64,000 nucleotides of DNA from Beijerinckia mobilis (GCF_000745425.1 NZ_JQJH01000014.1:34007-98006); one strand, 5' to 3'. Numbered from the stretch's first letter, positions 48,796 through 60,140 are shown. The notes: generated from the sequence alone by a model not told the origin. Numbers and translations are program-made.

Positions 48796-49275
48796 GAAGG
48801 ATGTTCCATTCCAACGTGAGGCGGATATATTAGCGAATCTATATCACGGCTCGAAAACAAAGTCTGCTTTGTTTATGAATGCCTGTAGCAGAAAATGTAT
48901 GCTTTATGAACCAGAATGCTGATGACCGGCTGGGCCGGTTTGCGAAAGACATGCTTGAATTAATGATCGCTCAAATCGAGAATATATAAAGCAGACAATT
49001 GCCTTGATCTTGGTGTTTGGAAGTGAATGCCTAGAGGGAGATGACGACGGGTGGATAAATTCTTGTTGTCGCGTGGTATATGTGACGATCCGAAACCATT
49101 ATAGCGTATTGGTTCGAAGGAATCATCATGATATTGAAACGCAACGATTATCTTACCACTATGAGAGCCTGTTCGGATGGTGCCGAACAGGCTCTCATGA
49201 AATAAAGAGCAGCATTTCACGGATTTCGAATGATGGTGTGTATCATCCGTCATTGAAAATATTTTGAAAAAACCT
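48796..49275. other. Intergenic region with a perfect 16-bp hairpin
   Basis: About 480 bp without a gene. Its main feature is the long hairpin at 49161-49198, described separately. The patatin gene promoter should lie at the left end. Confidence 0.45.
49161..49198. terminator. Perfect 16-bp inverted repeat
   Basis: ATGAGAGCCTGTTCGG and CCGAACAGGCTCTCAT pair without mismatch around a 6-base loop. It lies about 80 bp past the DUF378 stop on the minus strand and may terminate it, but no T-run follows in either direction. Confidence 0.55.
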
Positions 49276-49506
49276 TTAGTAATTCATATTCTCCGCCGTG
49301 ATTTCTCCCACGGAAAGCGCTTGTGAGAAAGGCAGGAGTTGGTAGACGGCGCTCAGGCCAATGACAATATAGGTCAGTTTGGCGGGGATGGTATCGGAAC
49401 CGCCAAATAAGGTGGCGACGATATCAAGATTGGCCAGAGCAAAAAGACCCCAGTTCAAACCACCCAGAATAACGACAATCAAAGTTGCGATATTGAGAGC
49501 TTTCAT
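49276..49506 (-). CDS. DUF378 small membrane protein
   Basis: A 76-residue inner-membrane protein with two hydrophobic helices (about 5-25 and 40-60). The start MKALNIATLIVVILGGLNWGL and the LTYIVIGLSAVYQLLPFSQA segment match DUF378. The ATG at 49506 has an ideal ribosome site (AAGGAGTTGACGTCC); a much longer frame upstream is not supported. Function unknown; relatives are often induced by stress, which is only general knowledge. Confidence 0.85.
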   Translation of the reverse strand: MKALNIATLIVVILGGLNWGLFALANLDIVATLFGGSDTIPAKLTYIVIGLSAVYQLLPFSQALSVGEITAENMNY

Positions 49507-49799
49507 GGACGTCAACTCCTTGAGAAACCTGTCGGCGAGAAGCCTGTCAGCATCCCGACTTTCGTCGCAACCAGAACTCTCATGAAGGCGTTTCGGCCCG
49601 AAATTGTCCCGAATAGCGCCGCGTTTGTTCGTCCTGATCTGACGATTTTCCCTTCTATTCCCGGACATGACAATCATGGACGGATTTGGGGATAGTTCAG
49701 AGACTCGTGCTACCAACGCTCGGGTTGAATATCGGTTGCATGAGGAGACAGGCTCAAGGGAGTTTTATCACCCGGCATTCATGTATTTCGCGCCGTGGA

Positions 49800-50540
49800 T
49801 TAAGGATCGACTCGTTCCCACCCGTTGAGGCCGAGGCGCTCCTGCGGCAGAAATCTGGCTTTATAGGCCATCTTCCGTGAGCCTTCGACCCAATAGCCCA
49901 GATAGACATGGGGGAGCCCGAGACGCCGGGCACGCTCTATATGATCAAGGATCATATAGGTTCCGAGTGATCTTTCCGGCGCGTCCGGCGTGTAGAAGGA
50001 ATAGACCATGGACAAGCCGTCGGCGAGGACATCGGTGAGGCAAAGCGCCGTGAGTGGGCCATCCCCATGCCCAGGGGTGTGGTCCTTGCTGCGATATTCG
50101 AAAAGGCGGCTCTCGACATGGCTGTCCTCGATCATCATCGAATAATCGAGAATAGTCATATCGGCCATCCCGCCGTCGCTATGGCGGGCGTCGAGATAGG
50201 TGCGAAACAAGGAATATTGCTCGCTCGTCGGCTCAGGACGCACAACGGTGCTGGTGAGATCATGATTGCGATCGAGAATCCTGCGAAGATTTCTTGATGG
50301 CGTGAACTCATTAACCTTGATACGGACAGAGATACAGGCGCGGCAATGTTCACAGGCCGGGCGATAGGCAATTGTCTGTGACCGGCGGAAACCGGATTGT
50401 GTCAGATGATCATTCAGGGCGACCGCTCGCCGGCCGATCAGATGGGTAAAGACCTTGCGCTCCTGCTGATCCGGCAGATAGGGACAAGGAGAAGGCGCGG
50501 TCAGATAGAACTGAGGAGCGTCGCGCGGTTCTCGCGTCAC
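49800..50540 (-). CDS. bpt: Aspartate/glutamate leucyltransferase (N-end rule)
   Basis: Transfers Leu from Leu-tRNA to N-terminal Asp or Glu of proteins, marking them for ClpAP degradation; formerly called arginyltransferase. The 246-residue protein has the N-terminal cysteine-containing [17 protein letters not shown], the [22 protein letters not shown] segment and C-terminal [20 protein letters not shown] typical of Bpt. Transcribed alone. No clpS or aat neighbour is seen. Confidence 0.93.
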   Translation of the reverse strand: MTREPRDAPQFYLTAPSPCPYLPDQQERKVFTHLIGRRAVALNDHLTQSGFRRSQTIAYRPACEHCRACISVRIKVNEFTPSRNLRRILDRNHDLTSTVVRPEPTSEQYSLFRTYLDARHSDGGMADMTILDYSMMIEDSHVESRLFEYRSKDHTPGHGDGPLTALCLTDVLADGLSMVYSFYTPDAPERSLGTYMILDHIERARRLGLPHVYLGYWVEGSRKMAYKARFLPQERLGLNGWERVDP

Positions 50541-50757
50541 GATTTTAATCCCTGATTAAAAGCTTAACCATAGTATTGGTATGCGATTGGAGACAAATGA
50601 CAGACTCGAAACGAAACGATCTCCCAAGTGACTTCATCTGTATGTTCGCATCTGCATCTACGCCCAAGCCGAACATCGTAGAGAGCTTCCGCCAGCACAA
50701 GCCTATCCGGAGAAACAACGGTGCTATCGATACCATATCGCAGCAAATTTTATGCCG

Positions 50758-51237
50758 TCAATAGGCAGGCGGCCGCCGAGTAATGATGACCCCGGCCAGG
50801 ATATCGTGCAGACAACGTTTGTCATCCGTGAGGAGTGAGACGAGGAGGATGGGAGGAAACATCCAGCTGATATAGAGAAGAACCGCGTGGACGGCGGCGT
50901 TGAGGAACGGTACGCGTGTGCCGTCTATCATCCGCATTTCGAGGTCCATGGCCAGCATGCCGGGCGTCCCCATTCGCCAACTGGATACCGTCAATCCATT
51001 GTAGAAGAACGCGACAAAGGGAAAGATCGGCGGCAGCAGCAGGAGCACGAGTCCGAGGGTCAGGAACAGCAGCACCGTCCAGATCAGTCCGGCGATAAAG
51101 GCGACCAGGATGAAGTCGAGACAAAGCGCGAAGAGTCGTCGCCGCCTGACACCAGCAAGGGCTTCCAGCGGCAGCATGGCAGTCGAAAAAACGGAACGCT
51201 GCGGCGCGGTTCTGGCGCTGCTGCCCCAATCACTCAT
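50758..51237 (-). CDS. RDD-family membrane protein
   Basis: A 159-residue inner-membrane protein with hydrophobic helices at about 40-75 (two), 80-95 and 125-145. RRRRLFALCLDFILVAF holds the Arg/Asp pattern of the RDD family, followed by SSWRMGTPGMLAMDLEMR and RCLHDILAGVIITR. Members are small transport-like or stress-linked proteins of unclear role. The start at 51237 has GAGGATCAAGGG upstream; a 12-residue longer frame is less likely. Confidence 0.83.
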   Translation of the reverse strand: MSDWGSSARTAPQRSVFSTAMLPLEALAGVRRRRLFALCLDFILVAFIAGLIWTVLLFLTLGLVLLLLPPIFPFVAFFYNGLTVSSWRMGTPGMLAMDLEMRMIDGTRVPFLNAAVHAVLLYISWMFPPILLVSLLTDDKRCLHDILAGVIITRRPPAY

Positions 51238-51638
51238 CCCTTGATCCTCGCTTTGATCCTCGTGTTCAACCACGTATTTTGCAGGTCTTGGCGATGTGAC
51301 GCGCCAGCCAGCCGAAACGGTCTCCGATGGCTTTCATTCATTTCACTGCCAATTCCCAAAGGAAGTGGCCCCGGACCATCGCACGCTAATGTGGTCCCAA
51401 GCTGTCGTCGCTGCAAGTGCGCAGCTTCGCGAGTTATAGTGTGTCAATCAAGAAAAATGTGGTGCGCGGTGGCGTTGTCCCATTGGTTTCGCAATTATCC
51501 CGGCAGCGACCCATGAGTCAGCTGAAGGACCGATTTGTTTTTTGAATGCTCAATTTTTCGATATTAATGATCAGTTCAAGGTCTCTGGCTCGTGAGCTCA
51601 CAGGAGCTGCCAGGAAGGCGTATGTGGAGGAATGAGTC
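51238..51638. promoter_or_regulatory. Divergent intergenic region
   Basis: About 400 bp between the RDD gene and the dipeptidase gene on opposite strands. No gene or specific operator was recognised. Confidence 0.35.
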
Positions 51639-52310
51639 TTGACGACGATGACGATTTTTCTGCTCTGCTGCGCCGCAGTGCCGACTGCGGCTTTCTGTCA
51701 GCAGGCAATTGCGCAAGAGGGGCCGCCGTCCGATTTCGTGCGTCTGCACGACATTGCCCCTTCGATCGTCGAGGATATGCGCTATGCGGGTAATGACAAT
51801 TTCACCGGCAGACCGGTCCCGGGTTATGCGAAGGGCCGCTGCTGGTTGAGGCGTTCCACGGCACTCGCCCTTCTTGCCGTCCAGAAGGAAGCCGAGGCCG
51901 AAGGGCTTGGGCTCGTCGTTTATGATTGCTTTCGGCCCCAGCGGGCCACGCGAGCCTTTCTCGCCTGGGCGCAGGACCCGAACGACCAGCTCACGAAGCA
52001 ATCCTATTATCCCGCGATCGACAAGGCCCTATTGTTCAAGGAAGGCTATATCGCGGAAAAATCCACCCATTCGACAGGAATGGCGGTCGATCTGGGTTTT
52101 GTTGGCCAGGATTTCGGAACGCCGTTCGATTTATTCGATGCGGCCTCGGCGACCGATTATTCGTCGATTAACGAAACCGCCAACGCCAATCGTGGGAAGC
52201 TTCTCGCCCTGATGCGCAAGCACGGTTTCGAAAATCTTCCCAACGAATGGTGGCATTTCAATTTGCCGGGTGCTGCTGACGCCGAACTCCATGATTTCGA
52301 AGTGCGATAG
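51639..52310 (+). CDS. ddpX: D-alanyl-D-alanine dipeptidase, exported (VanX/DdpX family)
   Basis: Zinc-dependent M15D peptidase hydrolysing D-Ala-D-Ala, used for peptidoglycan recycling or as carbon source. The 223-residue protein has an N-terminal signal peptide (FLLCCAAVPTAAFCQQAIAQ), the zinc motif STHSTGMAVDLG (His and Asp ligands) and NEWWHF with catalytic Glu and His. Export suggests a periplasmic role, unlike cytoplasmic VanX of glycopeptide resistance. No vanA or vanH genes are nearby. Translation likely starts at TTG 51639, eight bases after GGAGG; ATG 51648 is possible. Confidence 0.88.
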   Translation: MTTMTIFLLCCAAVPTAAFCQQAIAQEGPPSDFVRLHDIAPSIVEDMRYAGNDNFTGRPVPGYAKGRCWLRRSTALALLAVQKEAEAEGLGLVVYDCFRPQRATRAFLAWAQDPNDQLTKQSYYPAIDKALLFKEGYIAEKSTHSTGMAVDLGFVGQDFGTPFDLFDAASATDYSSINETANANRGKLLALMRKHGFENLPNEWWHFNLPGAADAELHDFEVR

Positions 52311-52361
52311 AAACCAGTTCTCTCGCACATTTAATGGGTAACGGTCGGCAGGGGACAGCGT

Positions 52362-53444
<1,083 letters not shown>

Positions 53445-53614
53445 TTATCATAAAGCCGCCAGGCATGCGAAGAGGGCGAACGGTTCCGCGACGAAGGTGA
53501 GAGCCCGCGCAAGCCGGGACGGAGCGGATCACTTCACTTCAAGGCATCCGCTTGGTTGAATCCTTTCACCAGATTCCCTTAAATCCGTCCAAGGGATTGG
53601 CCAGGGAGAATGCG

Positions 53615-54586
53615 ATGGGTCTGCTCGTGGATGGGGTCTGGCGGGATCAGTGGTATGACACCAAAACACATGGTGGACGGTTTGAACGCGATGCTGCCCG
53701 TTTTCGCAATTTTGTGACCGCCGATGGGGCGCCTGGGCCCACAGGGTCCGGCGGTTTCAAGGCGGAAGCGGGACGCTACCATCTTTATGCCGCCTATTTC
53801 TGCCCCTGGGCGCATCGCACGCTGATTTTTCGGGAATTGAAGGGCCTACAAAACCTTGTCGATGTCTCCATTACCAATTGGTTGATGCGGGAAAATGGAA
53901 TCACTTTTGCCGCAGGCGATGGTGTGATCGCCGATCCGCTTTTCAACGCTCGTTATCTTTACGAGATCTATCGTGCCGCCAAGCCCGACTATACCGGCCG
54001 CGTGACCGTACCGGTTCTGTGGGACAAGGAAAAGCGAACGATTGTCTCCAATGAATCTTCGGAAATCATCCGTATGTTCAACGAAGCCTTTGACAGGCTC
54101 GGTGCGGCGGAGGGCGATTATTATCCTGAACCGCTGCGACCGGAGATTGATACCCTGAACAGACGCATATACGAAACGGTCAATAATGGTGTCTATCGCG
54201 CAGGTTTCGCGACGAGCCAGGAAGCCTATGAAGAAGCGGTGGTGCCATTGTTTGAGACGCTCGATTTCCTTGAGGAGCGTCTGAGCCGGCAGCGTTATCT
54301 TTGCGGGAATGTCATAACGGAAGCTGACATCCGCCTTTTAACGACATTGCTGCGTTTCGATATCGTTTATGTCGGACATTTCAAATGCAACATCCGGCGC
54401 ATAGCCGATTATCCCGTGCTCTTTGCCTATGTGCGTGATCTCTATCAGACCGGTTCAATTGCCGGGACATTCCGTCCCGATCATATCAAGAACCATTATT
54501 ATCAAAGCCATCTTCAGATCAATCCAACCGGTATCGTGCCGGTGGGGCCGCAGATCGATTTCGCCGCGCCGCATGGCCGTGGCTGA
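53615..54586 (+). CDS. Glutathionyl-hydroquinone reductase-like glutathione S-transferase
   Basis: A 323-residue xi-class GST that reduces glutathionyl-hydroquinones (YqjG/EcmB type). The thioredoxin-like N-terminal domain has YFCPWAHRTLIFRELKG with catalytic Cys, then DKEKRTIVSNESSEIIRMFN for glutathione. The helical C-terminal domain contains YLCGNVITEADIRLLTTLLRFD. ATG 53615 follows AGGGAGAATGCG; an upstream TTG start is rejected. It likely detoxifies quinones from aromatic compounds. Confidence 0.9.
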   Translation: MGLLVDGVWRDQWYDTKTHGGRFERDAARFRNFVTADGAPGPTGSGGFKAEAGRYHLYAAYFCPWAHRTLIFRELKGLQNLVDVSITNWLMRENGITFAAGDGVIADPLFNARYLYEIYRAAKPDYTGRVTVPVLWDKEKRTIVSNESSEIIRMFNEAFDRLGAAEGDYYPEPLRPEIDTLNRRIYETVNNGVYRAGFATSQEAYEEAVVPLFETLDFLEERLSRQRYLCGNVITEADIRLLTTLLRFDIVYVGHFKCNIRRIADYPVLFAYVRDLYQTGSIAGTFRPDHIKNHYYQSHLQINPTGIVPVGPQIDFAAPHGRG

Positions 54587-54622
54587 GATCGCCACGGCAT
54601 ATCAGCGAGGATGACGGGACTT

Positions 54623-54931
54623 TCAGCTTTCCTGTGGTGGCGGAGCCAGCCGCGCATGTGCTTCCATGACGGCTTCGGCGTCATGGTCGCCATTGGCGGA
54701 GAAGGCAAGCAAGAGCGATTCATCGCTGCAAAGATGATCGAGAACGGCGCCGAGAAAACCGGGTTCCGCGGCTGCCGCACGTAATGTCTCAGGCGTCAGG
54801 CCGGAAAGCGAGAGGAAGCGGCCGAGTCTGTCAGGGTCAGCTGCAAGGAAACTCAAGGCGCCAATGGCGAGACTTTCCGCCGCTTCCTGATTCATTCCTT
54901 GCCTGTTTCGGGAAATTGGGCGGTTTTGCAT
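54623..54931 (-). CDS. DUF3572 small protein
   Basis: A 102-residue helical protein with ESLAIGALSFLAADPDRLGRF and LTPETLRAAAAEPGFLGAVLDHL, the pattern of DUF3572, an alphaproteobacterial family of unknown function often encoded beside divK. Here it is divergent from divK, about 350 bp away. Start at 54931 has AAAAGGAAATCC upstream; ATG 54895 is an equal alternative. Confidence 0.8.
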   Translation of the reverse strand: MQNRPISRNRQGMNQEAAESLAIGALSFLAADPDRLGRFLSLSGLTPETLRAAAAEPGFLGAVLDHLCSDESLLLAFSANGDHDAEAVMEAHARLAPPPQES

Positions 54932-55279
54932 GAATCGGATTTCCTTTTCATCAATGTCTGGCCGGTAACATCGATTTCAATGCCGTGATCTTTGAAAACC
55001 AGATCATGGTCAGAAATGACCTATGGTATTCTCAACTCTCGATGAACATGGTTCATTGGGATTTGGTCCCTGCGGTAGCGGGGTGGCGGCTTTCGGCCGG
55101 ACCTCGCTGATCCGAACCTATTGGGATCAGTGAGGCTGGGTGTAAGAGCATGGTTGGATATTCTCGATCTGCTCCATTAATATTCGAGCGTAATCGGCAA
55201 GTCTAAATCGCAAGGCGTTTCATTCCAAGCCGAAAACACTCTAAGAATACGGAATATTGGAGCCGGTTGGGTGGGGACG
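54932..55279. promoter_or_regulatory. Divergent region upstream of divK
   Basis: About 350 bp holding the divK promoter side and one copy of the dispersed palindrome (55186-55241). No clear CtrA box was recognised. Confidence 0.45.
55186..55241. repeat. Dispersed palindromic repeat, copy 1
   Basis: Imperfect inverted repeat with ends GAGCGTAATCGG and CCGAAAACACTC and a core ATCGCAAGGCG shared with the copy at 60141. It sits 39 bp before divK. Confidence 0.5.
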
Positions 55280-55651
55280 ATGCAAAAGACCATTCTCATC
55301 GTGGAAGATAACGAACTCAATATGAAGCTCTTCAACGATTTGCTTGAAGCGCATGGTTACAGGACTGTGCAGACGCGTGATGGAATGACGGCGCTCGATC
55401 TCGCGCGCGAGCACCAGCCTGACCTGATTTTGATGGATATTCAATTGCCGGAAGTGTCGGGTCTCCAGGTGACCCAATGGCTGAAGGAAGATGCCGCCCT
55501 GCGCCATATTCCTGTGATCGCCATCACTGCTTTCGCGATGAAGGGAGACGAGGAAAAAATTCGCCAGGGCGGATGTGAAGCTTATCTTTCCAAGCCGATT
55601 TCAGTTGTCAAATTTTTGGAAACAGTACGCAATTATCTCGCCGAACCTTGA
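55280..55651 (+). CDS. divK: Single-domain response regulator DivK
   Basis: Cell-cycle response regulator that is phosphorylated by DivJ and dephosphorylated by PleC and modulates CtrA activity. The 123-residue receiver has acidic VEDNE at the N-terminus, phospho-acceptor Asp53 in LMDIQLPE, and the Thr/Lys switch region [13 protein letters not shown] ... LSKPIS. High similarity to DivK and linkage to pleD secure the name. The ATG follows GGTGGGGACG. Probably co-transcribed with pleD, about 110 bp downstream. Confidence 0.95.
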   Translation: MQKTILIVEDNELNMKLFNDLLEAHGYRTVQTRDGMTALDLAREHQPDLILMDIQLPEVSGLQVTQWLKEDAALRHIPVIAITAFAMKGDEEKIRQGGCEAYLSKPISVVKFLETVRNYLAEP

Positions 55652-55759
55652 GCGCATGTCGTTCTACCCAGATTGGATTTGTTGCAGCGGTCTTGATTGC
55701 GGTCGCAGCGGCCTTTCCCGGTTTCCTGCGGAGATTGCGCTTTAAGCCGAGAAACGAAT

Positions 55760-57154
55760 ATGAATGCGCGTATTCTTGTCGTCGACGATAATCTCCTGAA
55801 CCTCAAATTGCTCGATGCGCGCCTCAGCGCAGAATATTTCTCCGTCGCGACGGCAACCAATGGATTTGATGCCCTGGCAATCTGTAACCGTGGTGAATGC
55901 GACATCATTCTACTCGATGTCATGATGCCCGGCCTGAACGGTTTCGAAGTCTGCCGGCGTATCAAGCAGAACCCCTCCACCATGCATATTTTCGTCATCA
56001 TGGTGACGGCTCTCGATCAGACCGCTGATCGTCTGATGGGCCTTGAGGCCGGTGCCGATGATTTTCTGCACAAGCCGATCGATGAAATTGCGCTGATCGC
56101 ACGCGTCCGGTCGCTTGCACGATTGCATATGGCGCTTGACGAACTGCATCGGCGCACACGCCATCTTGCTCTGCCGGATTATGAAACGCTTGGCGGTCTC
56201 GCCAATATTGCGCAGCGCAAAGTGATCCTTATAGAAGATCGACTGGCGACGATCGAACATGTCCGGTCGAGCCTTGCCGGGATCTGCCGGATTGAATGTC
56301 TATCAGATCCTCTCACCGCCCTCTCGCGAGGAGAGGAAGAGCCGCCGGACCTGTATATCGTCAGTCTTGATCTTGAACATCACGATGGACTTCGCCTTTG
56401 CAGCCAGTTGCGCTGTGATGAAACGACGCGAAGCATCATGGTTCTCGCTCTCGTGGAACGGGAGGATCGGAACCGGCTGCTGACGGCGCTGGATCTCGGC
56501 GTCAATGATTATCTCACGCGTCCCTTCGATGGCCATGAGCTCATCGCGCGCGTTCGTACACAAATCCTGCGTAAACTTTACGCCGATCATTTGCGCAATA
56601 TCGTCCAGTTCTCAATAGATATGGCGCTGATCGATCCTTTGACCGGTTTGTATAATCGCCGCTTCCTTGAAACGCAGAGTTACACTCTACACAAATGCCA
56701 GGGGCGGGAATCGAGGGATGTCAATGGCCGGAACACGGCTGTTCTTTCTCTGATGGTTCTCGATATCGACCATTTCAAGAGCGTCAATGATTGCTATGGG
56801 CACGAGGCTGGCGACCAGATCCTGAAATATTTCGCGGCACGGATGAAACGGGTCGTGAGGGCGAGTGATTACCCCTGCCGTATTGGGGGAGAAGAATTCG
56901 TCGTGCTCATGCCCGCGACGCGGCTGGAACAGGCCGAGGCCATTGCCGAACGTGTACGTCTCGCTGTGGAGAAAGAACCCTTTGTCCTCTCAGGGACGGA
57001 GGAATCCCTCCACGTGACGGTTTCGATAGGGCTTGCCGCGACGGAACTGAGCGACAATGATGCGGACAATGCCGAAGCCCTGTTTCGCCGAGCGGATAAG
57101 GCGCTTTATCGCGCCAAGCGAAGCGGCAGAAATCGCGTCTTCACCGATGCTGCA
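55760..57154 (+). CDS. pleD: Diguanylate cyclase response regulator PleD
   Basis: Makes cyclic di-GMP on phosphorylation; controls the motile-to-sessile switch. The 465-residue protein has two receiver domains (phosphate site Asp53 in LLDVMMPG; second receiver at about 150-275) and a C-terminal GGDEF domain with active site GGEEF (376-380) and the RASD inhibitory site ten residues upstream, allowing product feedback. Length and layout match Caulobacter PleD. The frame extending upstream to 55697 lacks resemblance to the family. Confidence 0.95.
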
Positions 57155-57157
57155 TGA

Positions 57158-57776
57158 GAGTCAATGGGTAAATGCGCATGGTTTGCCCTTCGGATTGGCT
57201 AATGCCAGGCCTGATTTCACGAAAATTGCAAATATTTAAGAAAAATGAATGTGAGTTGTCGCTTCAGACGATTGCATTTTCGGAACCGAGGGCGTTAACG
57301 TATTTAATGTTGGGCTCGAATTGGCATCAGCGGCGCGATCCGGCTCCCCCAAGAAGGCCAGGTAGCGAACCGCTTCGCATTTCGATGCATGCCCGACATG
57401 ACTGCCCTGCGGAGTGCCAGGTCCGCCGCATCTCCTGGGTCCGTAGGGTCGGCCGGCGTGCAAATGGCGGGAGTGGCCTCCTCGAAACAGCCGTTTGCCG
57501 CCGGCCACCTTCGTCTCAGCCGCTTCTCGTGCATCGTACAGATTAAAACCATTGTGCCACGCCACGATGCGATCCTCTATGGCTTTGATCTGTAGGATGA
57601 ATCATCATTCCAATATGAGCTTAACTGTTGCCTTATAGTATTTCAAAATGTTTTTGAAATAAATAGCGCTTCCATGCGGTACATAGCCGCTGAAAGCGCC
57701 GCTTATTCAAATGCTTGTTCCAAAAATTCCAGACCAAATTGGCGCCTGGAGCGTTTCGGGCATATCCGGAAACACT
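57158..57776. other. Long gap between pleD and parE with a GC-rich patch
   Basis: About 620 bp. A GC-rich patch at 57310-57560 stands between AT-rich flanks. Reading frames in it on both strands match nothing recognised and may be a gene remnant. The right part (57640-57777) holds the parE terminator and a palindromic repeat. Confidence 0.4.
57667..57700 (-). terminator. Terminator of parE
   Basis: On the minus strand GCGCTTTCAGCGG and CCGCATGGAAGCGC form an imperfect stem followed by TATTTATTT, about 75 bp after the parE stop. Confidence 0.65.
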
Positions 57777-57777
57777 C
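57749..57777. repeat. Dispersed palindromic repeat, copy 2
   Basis: GAGCGTTTCGG / CCGGAAACACTC inverted repeat with ATAT-type centre, touching the last base of the parE stop codon. Same family as the copy at 60100. Confidence 0.6.
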
Positions 57778-59843
57778 TAAATGCTGACGAGATCGCCGGC
57801 GAAGGCCGCATGTTCCTGAATGAAAGCAAAGCGCGCCTCAGGACGGTTGCCCATAAGGCGCTCGATCGAATCGGCTGTTTCCTCGCGATCATCGGGGAGA
57901 ATCACGACGCGCAGCAAATTGCGCGTCCGGGGATCCATTGTCGTTTCCTTGAGCTGCGCGGCCATCATCTCGCCGAGCCCCTTGAAGCGGCTGATCTCGA
58001 CCTTGCCCTTGCCGGAAAATTCCATGGCGAGGAGGGAATCGCGATGGGCTTCATTGCGCGCGTAGGCGTTCTTGCTGCCCTGGGTCAGCCGGTAGAGCGG
58101 AGGAACCGCAAGATAGAGATGGCCGCCTTCCACCAGCTTCGGCATTTGACGATAGAAGAAAGTAATGAGCAGCGAGGCGATATGAGCGCCGTCGACATCG
58201 GCATCGGTCATGATGATGACCTTCTCGTAACGCAATTCATCCGCCTTGTAATGCGTGCTGGTGCCGCAACCGAGCGCCTGAATGAGATCGGCCAATTGCT
58301 GATTGCCCAGCAATTTGTCACGCGTGGCGCTGGCAACGTTGAGAATCTTGCCGCGCAGGGGAAGCACGGCCTGGCTCGAGCGATCGCGCGCCTGTTTGGC
58401 TGAACCGCCAGCGGAATCGCCCTCAACAATGAAGAGTTCCGACCCTTGTGCCGCCGTATTGGTGCAATCCGCCAATTTGCCGGGAAGGCGCAGTTTGCGT
58501 GTCGCCGTCTTTCGCGCGACGTCCTTTTCGGCGCGTCGGCGAAGCCGTTCCTCCGCCCGCTCCACGCTCCAGTCGAGGAGTTTTGCGGCATGCGAGGGCG
58601 CACCCGCAAGCCAATGATCGAATGCATCGCGCAAAGGCGCTTCGACGAGGCGTGAGGCCTCGGTGGTCATCAGCCGGCTTTTGTTCTGGCCCTGAAATTC
58701 CGGCTCGCGGATGAAGACGGACAAGAGCACCGCGCAAGACACCATAATATCGTCATTGGTGAGGATCGAAGCCCGTTTCGCTTGGCCGATACGTTCGGCA
58801 TGATCCTTCAGGCCGCGCAGCAGCGCCGTGCGCATCCCCGCTTCATGGGTGCCGCCATCAGGCGTCGGAATCGTATTACAGAACGAATGAACGAAACCGT
58901 CGTCCTCGCTAAGCCAGGCGATCGCCCATTCGAGCGAGCCGTGGCCTCCCTCCTTTTCGAGGCGCCCGGAAAAAACCTGCTCGGTGACGAGGGCTTTCCC
59001 ATCGATTTCCTGGTTGAGATAATCGGCGAGGCCACCGGGAAAATGCAGAACGGCTTCCTGCGGAACGGACCCGTCGGGTGGCAGAAGGGTGGGATCACAA
59101 TGCCAGCGGATCTCGACACCTTTGAAGAGAAACGCCTTGGCCCGTGCCATTTTGAATAAGCGGGCGGGTTTGAAATGGGCCTGGGCACCGAAGATCTGCG
59201 GATCGGGTTTGAAGCGGACTTTCGTGCCCCGGCGATTCTGAATCTTGCCGAGTTCCTGCAGCTTGCTGGTCGGCACGCCTCGCGCGAATGTCTGCCGATA
59301 AAGGAGCTGGCCCCGTGCAACTTCGACTTCAAGCGATTCGGCAAGCGCATTGACCACGGAGACGCCGACACCATGCAAGCCGCCAGAGGTCTGATAGGCG
59401 CCTGAATCGAATTTTCCGCCAGCATGCAGCGTCGTCATAATGACTTCGAGCGCCGATTTTTTCGGAAATTTCGGGTGGGGATCAACAGGGATACCACGTC
59501 CGTTATCGATGACTGTGAGGAAACCGCCGGCCTCGCAGGTCACGTCAATGAAGGTCGCGTGTCCCGCAACCGCTTCATCCATGGCGTTGTCGAGAACCTC
59601 GGCGAAAAGATGATGCAGCGCAACTTCATCGGTGCCGCCGATATACATGCCTGGCCGGCGGCGCACCGGCTCGAGTCCCTCCAGAACCTCGATCGATGCA
59701 GCGGTATAGCCGGCTTCATCCGGAGTGCCGGAGGCGGGCAGACGGGACGCCTTTGCTGGACCCTTTTCAAGGCCTTTATCTGCGCCGCGCGGGGCGGTCT
59801 TGCGAGCGGAACCGCCGAAGAGATCGCCGGATTTTGCCATCAA
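57777..59843 (-). CDS. parE: DNA topoisomerase IV subunit B
   Basis: ATPase subunit of topoisomerase IV, which decatenates replicated chromosomes with ParC. The 688-residue protein has the GHKL ATPase (EVLDNAMDEAVAGH, DNGRGIPVDPHPK, TSGGLHGVGVSVVNA), then the TOPRIM domain with EGDSAGGSAKQARDR and DADVDGAHIASLL. QALGCGTSTHYKADELRYEKV and the QAVLPLRGKILNVASA form support ParE rather than GyrB. Transcribed alone. An ATG one codon downstream is an equal start. Confidence 0.93.
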   Translation of the reverse strand: MMAKSGDLFGGSARKTAPRGADKGLEKGPAKASRLPASGTPDEAGYTAASIEVLEGLEPVRRRPGMYIGGTDEVALHHLFAEVLDNAMDEAVAGHATFIDVTCEAGGFLTVIDNGRGIPVDPHPKFPKKSALEVIMTTLHAGGKFDSGAYQTSGGLHGVGVSVVNALAESLEVEVARGQLLYRQTFARGVPTSKLQELGKIQNRRGTKVRFKPDPQIFGAQAHFKPARLFKMARAKAFLFKGVEIRWHCDPTLLPPDGSVPQEAVLHFPGGLADYLNQEIDGKALVTEQVFSGRLEKEGGHGSLEWAIAWLSEDDGFVHSFCNTIPTPDGGTHEAGMRTALLRGLKDHAERIGQAKRASILTNDDIMVSCAVLLSVFIREPEFQGQNKSRLMTTEASRLVEAPLRDAFDHWLAGAPSHAAKLLDWSVERAEERLRRRAEKDVARKTATRKLRLPGKLADCTNTAAQGSELFIVEGDSAGGSAKQARDRSSQAVLPLRGKILNVASATRDKLLGNQQLADLIQALGCGTSTHYKADELRYEKVIIMTDADVDGAHIASLLITFFYRQMPKLVEGGHLYLAVPPLYRLTQGSKNAYARNEAHRDSLLAMEFSGKGKVEISRFKGLGEMMAAQLKETTMDPRTRNLLRVVILPDDREETADSIERLMGNRPEARFAFIQEHAAFAGDLVSI

Positions 59844-60099
59844 ATCATATCCCGGAACGAAGGTTTACCACGAAAGGCCTTATCGCATGGCCAGGCTGGA
59901 AAGGGAACAAAACAAAAACAGACACGCGGTGGCGATCTTTCGGATGAACCAGATCCCGTCGGTCTCGCGAAATTTCCAGCGAAGGCTGCTCCTCTGCACG
60001 ATGGTTTGATGCGCATCGCATATCAGGATTCGGGATCATGAAAAGAAAAGCACGATCCGCAAGGATCGTGCTGTGAAAAAATGAGAATGCTAACAGTCA

Positions 60100-60127
60100 G
60101 AGCGTTTCAGATATATCCGAAACGCTC
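60100..60127. repeat. Dispersed palindromic repeat, copy 3
   Basis: GAGCGTTTC / GAAACGCTC perfect 9-bp arms with an AGATATATCC centre. Same family as the copy at 57749. Confidence 0.65.
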
Positions 60128-60140
60128 CACTCAAAAAAAT

